From positions 1 through 64,000 of the forward strand of contig JAHZAY010000011.1 of assembly GCA_019423685.1 (NCBI GenBank): a stretch of DNA of 64,000 nt. The letters are read 5' to 3'. The translations under genes and the position numbers were made by a program. Shown here piece after piece: positions 47,627 through 56,134 of the stretch (position 1 is its first letter; the number at the start of each line of letters is the position of its first letter). A model generated the notes under the pieces. That model saw only the letters and a program-made list of their open reading frames with translations. It made no database searches and was not told the DNA's origin. Source of the DNA: Clostridiales bacterium (GTDB lineage Bacteria > Bacillota > Clostridia > Oscillospirales > Ruminococcaceae).

Positions 47627-48946
47627 TCACTCCTGGGCAGCTCCGGCCTGCAGCAGCACAATGGCGCTAAAGCGATCCCCCTCGTCCACAAACTGGACCT
47701 CTCCGCCATATTTTTGGGCGATCTTCTGGACGATGCGGGTGCCGTAGCCGTGGTCGCTGGCGTAGTCCTTGGAGGTCAGGATGCTGCCGCCGTGCATCTG
47801 CACCGGCTGGGAGGACTTGCTGTTGACCACCTTGAGGGTGTACAGGCTTCCGGCGAGGTGGTCGCTGACCTCGATAAAGCGGTTTTGCTCCACCCTGGCG
47901 CAGCCTTCGATGGCGTTATCCAATAGGTTAGATAGCAGCGAGCTAATCTGTGACGCCTCAAAGGGCATCCCCTCGTCCAGCTGCAATCGGGCGCGAAAGT
48001 CGATCTGCATCTGCTTTGCCTGCTGCTCCTTGCAGAACAGCACCGAATTGACCACCACGTTTTTGCAGAAATAGCGGGCGCGGCTGCGCTCAAAGTTCTC
48101 CTCCAACTGGGAGACGTACTGCTCCGCCTGCTGGCTGTCCTTCTGGTTGAGCAGCGCCTTGATGGTCTGGATGTGGTTTGCCATGTCGTGCTGCTGCATC
48201 TTGAGCTCCTGCACCTTCTGGGCCACTACGTCATAGAAGGCGCGCTGCATCTTGGCTTTCTGCTCCATGTGGCGCTCCTGCTCCTGGGTCTGGATGCTCT
48301 GGGCGACCATCTCCATCGAGCGGAACAGAAAGAAGGCGCAAAAGCAGGTCAGCAGCGTGCAGCACAGCAGGATGATATAGACGCGGTAATCCTGGGTGAT
48401 GGTGGCGCAGCAGACCACGCCGAAGAGCATGACGATCTGGCAGACCGGGATGAGCAGAAAGCTCTCGCGCTGTTTGCCCTGCAAGCTGTGCCCCTCCAGC
48501 AGCAGCGGCAGATACTTCAGGTAGATGGTGAGCATGCTGTAGAAGATGACCAGCAGGATGGTGGGGTGCTCGGTGTAGGAGGAGACGTTGGCAAGCGTCC
48601 TGCCCGCGCCCAAAATCAGGCACAGCGACAGCGTGATGTCCATCATAAACATCCCCAGATACACGATCAGCAGAACAAACAGCTTCCTTGCCGCCTTGCC
48701 CTCAAAGCACAGATGCACTGCCAAAAACATGCTGCACAGCACCAGCGGCACCTTTGCCACATAGGGCACCTGCAGCAGCGACCCCAGCAGCACATCTCCC
48801 AGGATGTTGCAGGAATAAAAGGTGACAAAAAAGGCGATCTGCACCATCCACAGCGGCACCTTTTTTTGCAGGATGTTGGAAAATCCCCACGCCAAAATGC
48901 CGCTCTCCACGGCGGTGCGCACCGCCAAAAATCCATCGTATACCAT
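47627..48946 (-). CDS. GHKL-domain sensor histidine kinase (AgrC-like)
   Basis: A 439-residue membrane sensor. The first about 215 residues contain six or so helices, as in AgrC/ComD peptide-pheromone receptors. A coiled coil leads to the phospho-acceptor region QQHDMANHIQTIK, then the N-box LLSNLLDNAIEGC and G-box DHGYGTRIVQKIAQKYGG of the ATP-binding domain. AAGGAAGG lies upstream of ATG 48946. It is paired with the LytTR regulator encoded 75 bp upstream; no agrB/agrD-like pheromone gene is adjacent, so the signal is unknown. Confidence 0.85.
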   Translation of the reverse strand: MVYDGFLAVRTAVESGILAWGFSNILQKKVPLWMVQIAFFVTFYSCNILGDVLLGSLLQVPYVAKVPLVLCSMFLAVHLCFEGKAARKLFVLLIVYLGMFMMDITLSLCLILGAGRTLANVSSYTEHPTILLVIFYSMLTIYLKYLPLLLEGHSLQGKQRESFLLIPVCQIVMLFGVVCCATITQDYRVYIILLCCTLLTCFCAFFLFRSMEMVAQSIQTQEQERHMEQKAKMQRAFYDVVAQKVQELKMQQHDMANHIQTIKALLNQKDSQQAEQYVSQLEENFERSRARYFCKNVVVNSVLFCKEQQAKQMQIDFRARLQLDEGMPFEASQISSLLSNLLDNAIEGCARVEQNRFIEVSDHLAGSLYTLKVVNSKSSQPVQMHGGSILTSKDYASDHGYGTRIVQKIAQKYGGEVQFVDEGDRFSAIVLLQAGAAQE

Positions 48947-49021
48947 GATAATACGCCCTGTCCTTCCTTAACTTTGATTTTTGAGAATCTTCTTTTGGAT
49001 TTGACCGGCCGCCGCGATCGG

Positions 49022-49735
49022 TCAAATCATCTGCCCGGCATAGCGCAGGTAGCTCTTTTTAAAATCCGACCGCCTGAGGTGGCTGATGGGGAGGGTCTCC
49101 CCATTTTCCAGCTGCACCCCCGCAGCCGAAATATTCGAGACAAATTGCAGGTTGACAAGAAAGCTCTTGTGCGGGCTTGCAAACTGCACCGGGTCCAGCT
49201 GCTGCTCGAGCTGCTCGATCTTTTGACTCACCTGCAGCGTCTCCCCGCCAAGGGTGTGGATGTGGGTCTGCCGGAGGTTTCGCTCGGCGTAGAGGATCTC
49301 AGCGGTTCGGACCGAAAGTTCCTTACCCTTGACGCTAAAAAACAGCTTCTCCTTTCTGAGGTTGCACAGCGCCTTTTGGAGGGCAAATTGCAGGTCCTCC
49401 CGGCGCAGAGGCTTGGTCAAAAAGTAGATCGGGTCGGCGCGTCCGGCCTTGGTGCACCAGTCGATGTAGCCGGTGATGAAGATCAGCTGTGCATTGGGGA
49501 CAAGCTGCTGCATCTGCCTTGCGATCTCGATACCGTTTTGCTCCTCTTGCAGCACGATGTCCATCAGCAAAATCCAGTCGCTTCCCCCCTGCTGCCGGAT
49601 GCAGGCAAAGCACTCCTGTTGTCCCTGCGCGGTGTGGAAGGTGACGGCCAGCTGCTCAGGGAGCAGCTGCTGCACCTGCCGCTGGATCTCCTGGATGTGC
49701 AGCGGCTGATCGTCGCAAATTAAGATATGCAACAT
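49022..49735 (-). CDS. LytTR-family response regulator (AgrA-like)
   Basis: A 237-residue regulator. The receiver domain starts HILICDDQP and has the phospho-acceptor Asp in LLMDIVLQ (about residue 59) and the conserved Lys in FLTKPL (about 108). The C-terminal LytTR DNA-binding domain begins with ILYAERNLRQTHIHT and ends with RRSDFKKSYLRY. AAAGGAGAG precedes ATG 49735. It heads the two-component operon; its targets are not evident. Confidence 0.9.
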   Translation of the reverse strand: MLHILICDDQPLHIQEIQRQVQQLLPEQLAVTFHTAQGQQECFACIRQQGGSDWILLMDIVLQEEQNGIEIARQMQQLVPNAQLIFITGYIDWCTKAGRADPIYFLTKPLRREDLQFALQKALCNLRKEKLFFSVKGKELSVRTAEILYAERNLRQTHIHTLGGETLQVSQKIEQLEQQLDPVQFASPHKSFLVNLQFVSNISAAGVQLENGETLPISHLRRSDFKKSYLRYAGQMI

Positions 49736-49869
49736 GGATATTCTCTCCTTTTGTACGAAAAATGATCATTTTTCCTCACTTTGTTCTACTATTTCACCCT
49801 TTTAGTATACCACATTTTGCCGCGTTCGACAATCTTTGCGCTGCCTTTTCCCTCTGCTTTGCCGCCGGC

Positions 49870-49908
49870 AAAAAAAATCCCGGATTGGCTTTTGCCAATC
49901 CGGGATTG
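49870..49908 (-). terminator. Terminator of queA
   Basis: On the minus strand AATCCCGGATTGGC pairs with GCCAATCCGGGATT, loop AAAA, followed by TTTTTT, 14 bp after the queA stop. Confidence 0.9.
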
Positions 49909-49922
49909 CAGTTGCAGCGAAT

Positions 49923-50999
49923 TTACTTTGCAGATGCGGGCGCTTCATCGCGCTGGCCGTCGACGCCGTCTGCGATGAACATGGCGTCTCCGAAGGAGAA
50001 GAAGCGGTACTTTTGCGCCACAGCCAGGTCGTACGCCGCCATGGTGTGCTCATATCCGGCAAAGGCGCTGACCAGCATGATGAGGGTGCTTTCGGGCAGG
50101 TGGAAGTTGGTAATCAGCCCATCGAGCACCTTGAACTGGTAGCCGGGGTAGATGAAGATGTCGGTATAGCCCTCCTCCTCGTGCAGCGGCAGGCCCTGTT
50201 TGGTGCCCAGCGTCTCGAGGGTGCGGCAGCTGGTGGTGCCCACAGCGATGACCCGTTTGCCCGCGGCCTTGGTCTGGTTGATGAGGTCGGCGGTGTGCTG
50301 GGGGAGGTAGTAGTGCTCGGAGTGCATCTTGTGCTCGGTGATCTCGTCCTCCTTGACCGGGCGGAAGGTGCCAAGGCCGACGTGCAGGGTGACAGCGGCG
50401 ATCTGCACGCCCTTTTGGCGGATCTTGTCCAGCAGCTCATTGGTAAAGTGCAGTCCGGCGGTCGGCGCGGCGGCCGAGCCCAGCTCGTGGGAGTAGACGG
50501 TCTGATAGCGCTCCTTATCCTCGAGCTTTTTGGTGATATAGGGCGGCAGCGGCATATTGCCGATCTGTTCGAGCACCGGGTAGATGCTCTGGCCCTCATA
50601 GGTAAAGCGGATCAGGCGGTTGCCGCCCTCCACCGTCTCCAGCACCTCGCCGGTCATCAGTCCGTCGCCGAAGGTCAGGTGGGTGCCGGGTTTTGCCTTT
50701 TTGCCGGGTTTGACCAGCGTCTCCCAGACATCCTTTTCCTTCTGCTCGAGCAGCAGCACCTCGATGTGGCCGCCGGTATCGGGCTTGACGCCGTACAATC
50801 GGGCGGGGATGACGCGGGAGTCGTTGACCACCAGCAGGTCACCGGGGTTGAGGTAGTCGACGATGTCGTAGAAGTGGTGGTGGCTGCACCGGCCGCTCTG
50901 GCGGTCCATCACCAGCAGCCGCGAGTGGTCGCGGGGCTCGATGGGTGTCTGGGCGATCTGCTCCTGCGGCAGATCAAACCAAAATTCCGATCTTTTCAA
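49923..50999 (-). CDS. queA: S-adenosylmethionine:tRNA ribosyltransferase-isomerase
   Basis: Transfers and isomerises the ribosyl moiety of AdoMet onto preQ1-tRNA to make epoxyqueuosine. The 358-residue protein has the family start FDLPQEQIAQTPIEPRD, DLLVVNDSRVIPARL, and the core SAAAPTAGLHFT and HVGLGTFRPV. TTG 50999 is used: GGGAGG lies 7 nt upstream and no alternative fits. It is followed by its own terminator, so the two-component genes downstream are transcribed separately. Confidence 0.95.
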   Translation of the reverse strand: MKRSEFWFDLPQEQIAQTPIEPRDHSRLLVMDRQSGRCSHHHFYDIVDYLNPGDLLVVNDSRVIPARLYGVKPDTGGHIEVLLLEQKEKDVWETLVKPGKKAKPGTHLTFGDGLMTGEVLETVEGGNRLIRFTYEGQSIYPVLEQIGNMPLPPYITKKLEDKERYQTVYSHELGSAAAPTAGLHFTNELLDKIRQKGVQIAAVTLHVGLGTFRPVKEDEITEHKMHSEHYYLPQHTADLINQTKAAGKRVIAVGTTSCRTLETLGTKQGLPLHEEEGYTDIFIYPGYQFKVLDGLITNFHLPESTLIMLVSAFAGYEHTMAAYDLAVAQKYRFFSFGDAMFIADGVDGQRDEAPASAK

Positions 51000-51194
51000 G
51001 TTGATTCCTCCCTATTGTATGCCACTGTGCCGCCGCCAAAAGGCGGGACACAACCTGTTTTTTTGCATTTTGTTTGTCCATTGGATAGACAGATACGATC
51101 ATAGCATACCGCGCGCGCACCCGCTTGTCAACCACCTGCCCCGCGCCAAATCCGGCAAAATTCGAGAAAAATCTTTCCTTTGGCCAAAATCCGC

Positions 51195-51223
51195 TTGACA
51201 CCGGCCCTATGCAATGCTAAGAT
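51195..51223 (+). promoter_or_regulatory. Promoter of the lysine operon
   Basis: Perfect TTGACA and TAAGAT with 17-bp spacing, about 25 bp before the riboswitch aptamer. Confidence 0.75.
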
Positions 51224-51244
51224 ATACCCAAACACTTACAACTG

Positions 51245-51422
51245 CATATCCGCTCACGATAGAGGCGCACCTTTCATCAGTAGCTCGGGATAGGCTGCCA
51301 AAGCCGCTGGACTCCCCTGCCAAAGGGAACGGTGCCGAAGGGGGTACTCGGCGGGTACCGCCCTGGGTGTGTCCCAAATAGGGGCACAACTGTCACCGCA
51401 GCTGCGGTGAAGCGCTATCTGA
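51245..51422 (+). promoter_or_regulatory. Lysine riboswitch (L box) aptamer
   Basis: Conserved blocks appear in order: GATAGAGGCGC (51258-51268), CATCAGTAG, GGTGCCGAAGG (about 51331-51341), ACTGTCAC (51389-51396) and the closing GCGCTATC. GATAG pairs with CTATC as P1. The location ahead of asd-dapA-dapB fits lysine feedback on the diaminopimelate branch. Confidence 0.9.
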
Positions 51423-51483
51423 TTTTTCTCTTCCCGTTCCCTCCGATGGGCGGGTGGGAAAATGCCCCTATCCTGTTGATCCG

Positions 51484-51516
51484 CCGGTTTTTTAAAAAAA
51501 ACCGGCTTTTTTATTT
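51484..51516 (+). terminator. Expression-platform terminator of the lysine riboswitch
   Basis: CCGGTTTTTT-AAAAAAAACCGG followed by CTTTTTT. It lies about 65 nt after the aptamer and 137 bp before asd, so high lysine would end transcription here. Confidence 0.85.
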
Positions 51517-51652
51517 TTCCCCTGCCTTTGTCCGGGCAGGCCCCGGAGCATCTTTCCCCCTCACAGAGCATACAGTGTTTTTGTCCCGCATGATCTGCTG
51601 TGTACACCAGACCCACCACCTTTTGACATTTACCTGAAAGGATGTATCGCAA

Positions 51653-52732
51653 ATGAAACAGTATCACGTCGCTGTCATCGGCGCCACCGGCATGGTCGGC
51701 CAGCGCTTTGTCACCCTCCTGCACAACCACCCGTGGTTCACCGTCACCACCGTTGCGGCCTCCGCACACTCCGCCGGCAAGTCCTACCGCGATGCGGTCG
51801 GCTCCCGCTGGATGATGGCCGACCCCATCCCAGAGGAGGTCGCCGGCCTGACCGTGCGCGACGCGGTGGCCGACGCCGAGGAGATTGCCCACAGCGTAGA
51901 CTTTGCCTTCTGCGCGGTGGATATGCCCAAGGATGAGATCCGCGCCCTGGAGGAGCGCTATGCCCGCCTGGAGTGCCCGGTGATGTCCAACAACTCCGCC
52001 CACCGCTTCACCCCCGACGTGCCGATGATGATCCCCGAGATCAACGACCACCACGCCGAGGTCATCGCCTCCCAGCGCAAGCGCCTGGGCACCCGCCGCG
52101 GCTTCATCTCGGTCAAATCCAACTGCTCGCTGCAAAGCTATGTGCCGGCGCTGCACCCGCTGATGTCCTTTGGCATCACCAAGGTGCTGGCCTGCACCTA
52201 TCAGGCCATCTCGGGCGCGGGCAAAAACTTCTCCACCTGGCCGGAGATGGTGGACAACGTCATCCCCTTCATCGGCGGCGAGGAGGAAAAGAGCGAGCGC
52301 GAACCGCTGAAAATCTGGGGCGAGGTGACCGGCGGTGTGATCGTCCCGGCGGCAACCCCTTCGATCACCACCCAGTGCATCCGCGTACCGGTCACCGACG
52401 GACATCTGGCGGCGGTATTTGTCTCCTTTGCGCAAAAGCCCACCATCGAGCAGATTAAACAGGCCTGGAGCAGCTTTGCGGGCTATCCGCAGCAGCACCA
52501 TCTGCCGTCCGCTCCGGCGCAGTTTTTGACCTACTTTAAGGAGGACAACCGCCCGCAGACCAGACTGGACCGCGACCTGGAGGGCGGCATGGGCATCTCG
52601 ATCGGCCGCCTGCGCGAGGACACCCAGTACGACTACAAATTTGTCTGCCTGTCGCACAACACCATCCGCGGAGCTGCGGGCGGCGCGATTTTGATGGCAG
52701 AGACGCTGGCCAGCAAGGGCTATCTGGATTAG
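51653..52732 (+). CDS. asd: Aspartate-semialdehyde dehydrogenase
   Basis: Reduces aspartyl phosphate to aspartate semialdehyde with NADPH. The 359-residue protein belongs to the archaeal/fungal-type subgroup, judged by length and by motifs HVAVIGATGMVGQRFV (NADP-binding), SVKSNCSLQ with the catalytic Cys near residue 158, and TYQAISGAG. GAAAGGATG precedes ATG 51653. First gene of the lysine-riboswitch operon; dapA follows after 76 bp. Confidence 0.94.
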   Translation: MKQYHVAVIGATGMVGQRFVTLLHNHPWFTVTTVAASAHSAGKSYRDAVGSRWMMADPIPEEVAGLTVRDAVADAEEIAHSVDFAFCAVDMPKDEIRALEERYARLECPVMSNNSAHRFTPDVPMMIPEINDHHAEVIASQRKRLGTRRGFISVKSNCSLQSYVPALHPLMSFGITKVLACTYQAISGAGKNFSTWPEMVDNVIPFIGGEEEKSEREPLKIWGEVTGGVIVPAATPSITTQCIRVPVTDGHLAAVFVSFAQKPTIEQIKQAWSSFAGYPQQHHLPSAPAQFLTYFKEDNRPQTRLDRDLEGGMGISIGRLREDTQYDYKFVCLSHNTIRGAAGGAILMAETLASKGYLD

Positions 52733-52808
52733 TTTTAGACTGCGCTGGACGCGGGCAAACGCAAGAACTTACCACTTATGATAGAATCGAACAGAAGGGA
52801 TGAACCGT

Positions 52809-53696
52809 ATGAAAAAAACCATCTTTACCGGCGCTGGCGTAGCGATCGTCACCCCAATGAACCCCGATGAGAGCATCAACTTTGAGGAGCTGGGCCGCAT
52901 CATCGACGACCAGATCGAAAACGGCACCGACGCCATCGTCATCTGCGGCACCACCGGCGAGTCCTCCACCATGAGCGATCAGGAGCACGTCGACTGCATC
53001 GCCTACGCCGTCGAGCGCACCCGCCACCGCGTCCCGGTCATCGCGGGCGCCGGCAGCAACCACACCTCCTACGCCGTCTGGATGTCCAAACAGGCCAAAC
53101 AGGCCGGCGCAGACGCCCTGCTGCACGTCACCCCCTACTACAACAAGACCTCTCAGGAAGGTCTGGTGCGCCACTTTTCCACCATTGCCGACGCCACCGA
53201 CCTGCCGATCATCCTCTATAACGTGCCTTCCCGCACCGGCGTCAACATCCTGCCCGAGACCTACCGCCGGCTCTCCGAGCACCCGAACATCGTGGCGGTC
53301 AAAGAGGCGGGCGGCAACTTCTCGCAGATTGCCCAGACTGCACAGCTGTGCGGCGATGAGCTGACCCTGTATTCCGGCAACGACGACCAGGTAGTCCCGC
53401 TGATGTCGCTGGGCGCAAAGGGCGTCATCTCGGTTTTGTCCAACGTGATGCCCCGCCAGACCCACCAGATGTGCCAGCTGTTCCTCTCCGGCAAGGTCGA
53501 GGAGAGCCGCGCCATGCAGCTGCAGCTGCTGCCGCTGATCAACGCCCTGTTTGCCGACGTCAACCCCATCCCGGTCAAAGAGGCGATGAACCTGCTGGGC
53601 TGGCACTGCGGCCCCTGCCGTCTGCCGCTGGCCCCGTTATCTGCGGCAAATCGTGAGCGGCTGATCGCCGCCATGCGCGAGCAAAACCTGCTCTAA
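52809..53696 (+). CDS. dapA: 4-hydroxy-tetrahydrodipicolinate synthase
   Basis: Condenses pyruvate with aspartate semialdehyde. The 295-residue TIM barrel contains GTTGESSTMS, TPYYNKTSQEGL with the catalytic Tyr, and VAVKEAGGN with the Schiff-base Lys near residue 163. ATG 52809 is preferred to ATG 52800 because AAGGG lies just ahead of both and only the second has proper spacing. It lies in the operon asd-dapA-dapB. Confidence 0.95.
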   Translation: MKKTIFTGAGVAIVTPMNPDESINFEELGRIIDDQIENGTDAIVICGTTGESSTMSDQEHVDCIAYAVERTRHRVPVIAGAGSNHTSYAVWMSKQAKQAGADALLHVTPYYNKTSQEGLVRHFSTIADATDLPIILYNVPSRTGVNILPETYRRLSEHPNIVAVKEAGGNFSQIAQTAQLCGDELTLYSGNDDQVVPLMSLGAKGVISVLSNVMPRQTHQMCQLFLSGKVEESRAMQLQLLPLINALFADVNPIPVKEAMNLLGWHCGPCRLPLAPLSAANRERLIAAMREQNLL

Positions 53697-53783
53697 AAGC
53701 GCTTTGTCCCCATTTGGGGGAGGTTTTGCTCTTTTTTGGGAAGTGCAAAAGTGTCTTAAAAGAGAAGAAAGGAAGTACAAAGA

Positions 53784-54530
53784 ATGGTAAAGATTTTGCT
53801 TTCCGGAGCTGCCGGAAAGATGGGCCAGGCTGTGGTGCGCGCCACAGCCCAGCAGGAGGATTGCTGCGTTGCGGCCGGCATCGACCGCGTGCCGGCGCCG
53901 GGGGGTTTCCCCACCTTTTCCTCTCCCAGTGAATGCGACGTGGCGTGCGACGTGCTGATCGACTTTTCCCACCCGACGCTGCTGGACGGGGTGCTCTCCT
54001 ACGCCCTCTCGCACAAGCTGCCGGCCGTCATCTGCACCACCGGTTTAAGCCCGGAGCAGATCGACAAGATCCACCAGGCCGCCCAGGAGATCCCGGTCTT
54101 TTTCTCGGCGAACATGTCGCTGGGCGTATCGCTGCTGTGCGAGCTGGCCAAGCGCGCCGCCAAGGTATTGGGCCGCTCCTACGACATCGAGATCATCGAG
54201 CGCCACCACAACCGCAAGCTGGACGCCCCCAGCGGCACCGCGCTGATGCTGGCCGACGCCATCTCCTCCCAGCTGCCCGAGCAGCCGGCCTATGTCTATG
54301 ACCGGCACAGCCGCCGCGCCGCCCGTCCAAAGAACGAGATCGGCATCCACTCCATCCGCGGCGGCACCATCACCGGCGAGCACGAGGTGCTCTTTGCCGG
54401 CACCGACGAGACGCTGTCGCTGATTCACTCGGCCTCCAGCCGCGACGTCTTTGCCACCGGCGCGCTGAGTGCGGCAATCTTTGTACAAAATCAGCGTCCA
54501 GGGCTTTACAGCATGGCCGATCTGGTTTAA
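53784..54530 (+). CDS. dapB: 4-hydroxy-tetrahydrodipicolinate reductase
   Basis: Reduces the DapA product to tetrahydrodipicolinate. The 248-residue protein has the nucleotide motif LLSGAAGKMGQAVV, the ANMSLGVSLL segment, and the signature EIIERHHNRKLDAPSGTALMLA with the catalytic His pair and Lys. AAAGGAAG precedes ATG 53784. It lies 87 bp after dapA and 39 bp ahead of the ACT-domain gene. Confidence 0.95.
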   Translation: MVKILLSGAAGKMGQAVVRATAQQEDCCVAAGIDRVPAPGGFPTFSSPSECDVACDVLIDFSHPTLLDGVLSYALSHKLPAVICTTGLSPEQIDKIHQAAQEIPVFFSANMSLGVSLLCELAKRAAKVLGRSYDIEIIERHHNRKLDAPSGTALMLADAISSQLPEQPAYVYDRHSRRAARPKNEIGIHSIRGGTITGEHEVLFAGTDETLSLIHSASSRDVFATGALSAAIFVQNQRPGLYSMADLV

Positions 54531-54569
54531 AATAGGAGGAAAGTATCACTTCCGAAAGAGGGAACCTGT

Positions 54570-55034
54570 ATGAACGGCGTGAGCAAGATTTCGACCACCG
54601 AGGACATCTCGCTTGTAAACTTTAAAAATATCTCCCGCGACCTGCGGGTGGCAAGCCAGATCATGGCGGCCTTCTCCGAGCAGGGCATCAACATCGACAT
54701 GATTTCCCAGTCGGCGCCCACCGGCGAGACGGCGGACATTTCGTTCACCATCGACTCGAGCGACCTGGTGCGCACCCTGGCGATTGTGCAGCAGTTCCGC
54801 GCGCAGTACCCGACGGTGCGCCCCAGCGTCTCCAGCGGCTGCTGCAAGGTGCAGCTGTACGGCGAAGAGATGCGCAACCAGCCGGGCGTGGCGGCCAAAG
54901 CCTTTTCGCTGGTGAGCGAAACGACCAGCGACATCCGGCTGATTACCACCTCCGAGGTGGACATCTCGATCCTCATCAGCCAGCACGACCTGCCCGCGGT
55001 GCGCAAAGTCCTCGAGGACTACTTTGGGGTGTAG
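54570..55034 (+). CDS. Stand-alone ACT-domain protein (aspartokinase regulatory-domain-like)
   Basis: A 154-residue protein consisting of two ACT-like modules. ISLVNFKNISRDLRVASQIMAAF and NIDMISQSAPTGETADISF resemble the C-terminal lysine/threonine-sensing ACT pair of aspartokinases; GVAAKAFSLVSETTSDIRLITTSEVDISILI forms the second module. No kinase domain is present. GAGGG precedes ATG 54570. Its place behind dapB suggests it senses lysine or an intermediate, possibly as a trans-acting regulatory subunit of an aspartokinase encoded elsewhere; that part is inference. Confidence 0.85.
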   Translation: MNGVSKISTTEDISLVNFKNISRDLRVASQIMAAFSEQGINIDMISQSAPTGETADISFTIDSSDLVRTLAIVQQFRAQYPTVRPSVSSGCCKVQLYGEEMRNQPGVAAKAFSLVSETTSDIRLITTSEVDISILISQHDLPAVRKVLEDYFGV

Positions 55035-55037
55035 ACG

Positions 55038-55223
55038 GTGAAACCAACGCGCTGCATCGACTGCCGCTTCTGCTGGCTGGACGACCGCCACAGCGACTAC
55101 CGCCGGGGACCGATCTACTTTTGCCGGCGCAAAGGCCGCTTCTTTAGCCGAAACTATCAGGTTGGTGAGGGGACCCGCATCGACCCAAACCAGCCCGCCT
55201 GTCCGCTCTTTGCAGAAAAATAG
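55038..55223 (+). CDS. Small Cys-rich protein, unknown
   Basis: A 61-residue basic protein with five cysteines (CIDCRFC at residues 6-12, then single Cys near 29 and 55), suggesting a small zinc-binding fold. The start is GTG 55038, three bases after the stop of the ACT gene, with GGGGTG at the gene end as ribosome site, so translation is probably coupled. I recognise no family. The terminator follows directly, making it the last gene of the lysine operon. Confidence 0.6.
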   Translation: MKPTRCIDCRFCWLDDRHSDYRRGPIYFCRRKGRFFSRNYQVGEGTRIDPNQPACPLFAEK

Positions 55224-55235
55224 CACAAAAAAAGG

Positions 55236-55277
55236 AAGGCCGGATTGCCGCAGCTGCGGCAATCCGGCCTTTTTCTT
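55236..55277 (+). terminator. Terminator of the lysine operon
   Basis: Perfect palindrome arms AAGGCCGGATTGCCGCAG and complement, followed by TTTTTCTTTT. It also faces the converging regulator gene. Confidence 0.9.
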
Positions 55278-55294
55278 TTGCTATAGAATCTAAA

Positions 55295-55933
55295 CTAATC
55301 TAAAATACTGGTAAAGCCGACCGCCTTGCCCAGGATGCGCACCTGGGAGAGCTCTTCGCCGCTAAAGACCAGCGGCTCATACAGCGGATTGTCCGGCGAA
55401 AGGACCAGCTTATCCGGGTATTTATAGACCCGCTTGAGGGTGGCGGAGTTGTCGATGGCGACGGCGGCGATCGAACCGTTGTCCACATCGGGCTGTTGGC
55501 GGATGTAGACGATGTCGCCGTCGTGGATGTGGGCGCCGGTCATGCTGTCGCCGTGGCAGCGCAGCGCAAAGTCGGCCTTGATGTGGACCGGCACCTCCAG
55601 GATGGCCTCCACATTCTCGTCGGCCAGAATCGGCGCGCCGCAGGCGATGTCGCCCAGCAGCGGGATTTTGTAGGTTCTGGGCAGGGGAATGAGGTTTTCG
55701 ATTGGCTGTGAATCCATCTCTGTGCTCTCCCCCAGCAGCCAGGCGGGCGTGACGCGCAGCGCCTTGGCGATGGCCTCGACGACCGGAAGCTTCATCTTTT
55801 CAATTTTTCCCTTTTCGTAGCGCTGGATGGTCGAGACGGCGACCCCCACCTCGCGCGCGACATCCCCAAGATTGAGCCCCAGCTCTTCGCGGCGGCGCTG
55901 GATGCGGCGGCCTGTTTGCAGATTTTTTTCCAC
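55295..55933 (-). CDS. XRE-type HTH / S24 peptidase repressor (LexA/HdiR-like)
   Basis: A 212-residue repressor. The N-terminal XRE helix-turn-helix (about 5-60) has GDVAREVGVAVSTIQRYEKG. The C-terminal S24 domain (about 90-205) keeps the self-cleavage dyad: Ser in RCHGDSMTGAHI (about 127) and Lys in SATLKRVYK (about 165), and a cleavable Cys-Gly bond in DIACGAPI (about 98). It should cleave itself upon RecA-ssDNA activation, like HdiR of Lactococcus or phage repressors, and so derepress damage-response genes. GTG 55933 has GGAGGG 7 nt upstream; ATG 55957 lies at the predicted transcription start and is rejected. Four TTGCGC-type operators lie in the divergent promoter region. Confidence 0.88.
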   Translation of the reverse strand: MEKNLQTGRRIQRRREELGLNLGDVAREVGVAVSTIQRYEKGKIEKMKLPVVEAIAKALRVTPAWLLGESTEMDSQPIENLIPLPRTYKIPLLGDIACGAPILADENVEAILEVPVHIKADFALRCHGDSMTGAHIHDGDIVYIRQQPDVDNGSIAAVAIDNSATLKRVYKYPDKLVLSPDNPLYEPLVFSGEELSQVRILGKAVGFTSILD

Positions 55934-55957
55934 AGCTTCCCCTCCCTTTTTATCCAT

Positions 55958-55986
55958 ATTATACCACGATCTTTTGCGCGGTGCAA
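55958..55986 (-). promoter_or_regulatory. Promoter of the S24 repressor gene
   Basis: On the minus strand TTGCAC (55986-55981) and a perfect TATAAT (55963-55958) are 17 bp apart. The -35 hexamer lies within operator 1, implying autoregulation. Confidence 0.7.
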
Positions 55987-56102
55987 CCCAAAAATAAAAA
56001 TTTTGCGCTGCGCTATTGACTTCCCGTTTGCGCAGTGCTAAAATAAGGGCAGAGCAGAGGGGTTTGGCCCCATTTTTACGAGACAGGATTTGCGCAGTGC
56101 AA
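55974..56102. promoter_or_regulatory. Four repeated operators between the repressor and small membrane protein genes
   Basis: Thirteen-bp sites TTGCGCGGTGCAA (55974-55986), TTGCGCTGCGCTA (56003-56015), TTGCGCAGTGCTA (56028-56040) and TTGCGCAGTGCAA (56090-56102). The best copies are imperfect palindromes of the form TTGC-n5-GCAA. Copy 1 covers the repressor -35, copy 3 the spacer and -10 of the divergent promoter, and copy 4 lies in the downstream leader. Confidence 0.75.
56016..56044 (+). promoter_or_regulatory. Promoter of the small membrane protein gene
   Basis: TTGACT and TAAAAT with a 17-bp spacer; operator copy 3 overlaps its downstream half. Confidence 0.7.
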
Positions 56103-56134
56103 TCGCGCTGCCCACAAAAAAGGGAGAGAATGGT

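Larger units (their letters stand above)
51000..51652. other. Intergenic region holding the asd promoter and lysine riboswitch
   Basis: The 653 bp are accounted for by the divergent queA 5' region (51000-51190), the asd promoter (51195-51223), the aptamer (51245-51422) and the switch terminator (51484-51516). The open frame 51332-51637 lies inside the riboswitch and is not a gene. Confidence 0.7.

Noticed and set aside
51332..51637. A + strand frame of 101 codons before asd
   Set aside because: It lies in the lysine riboswitch and its terminator, with no ribosome site.
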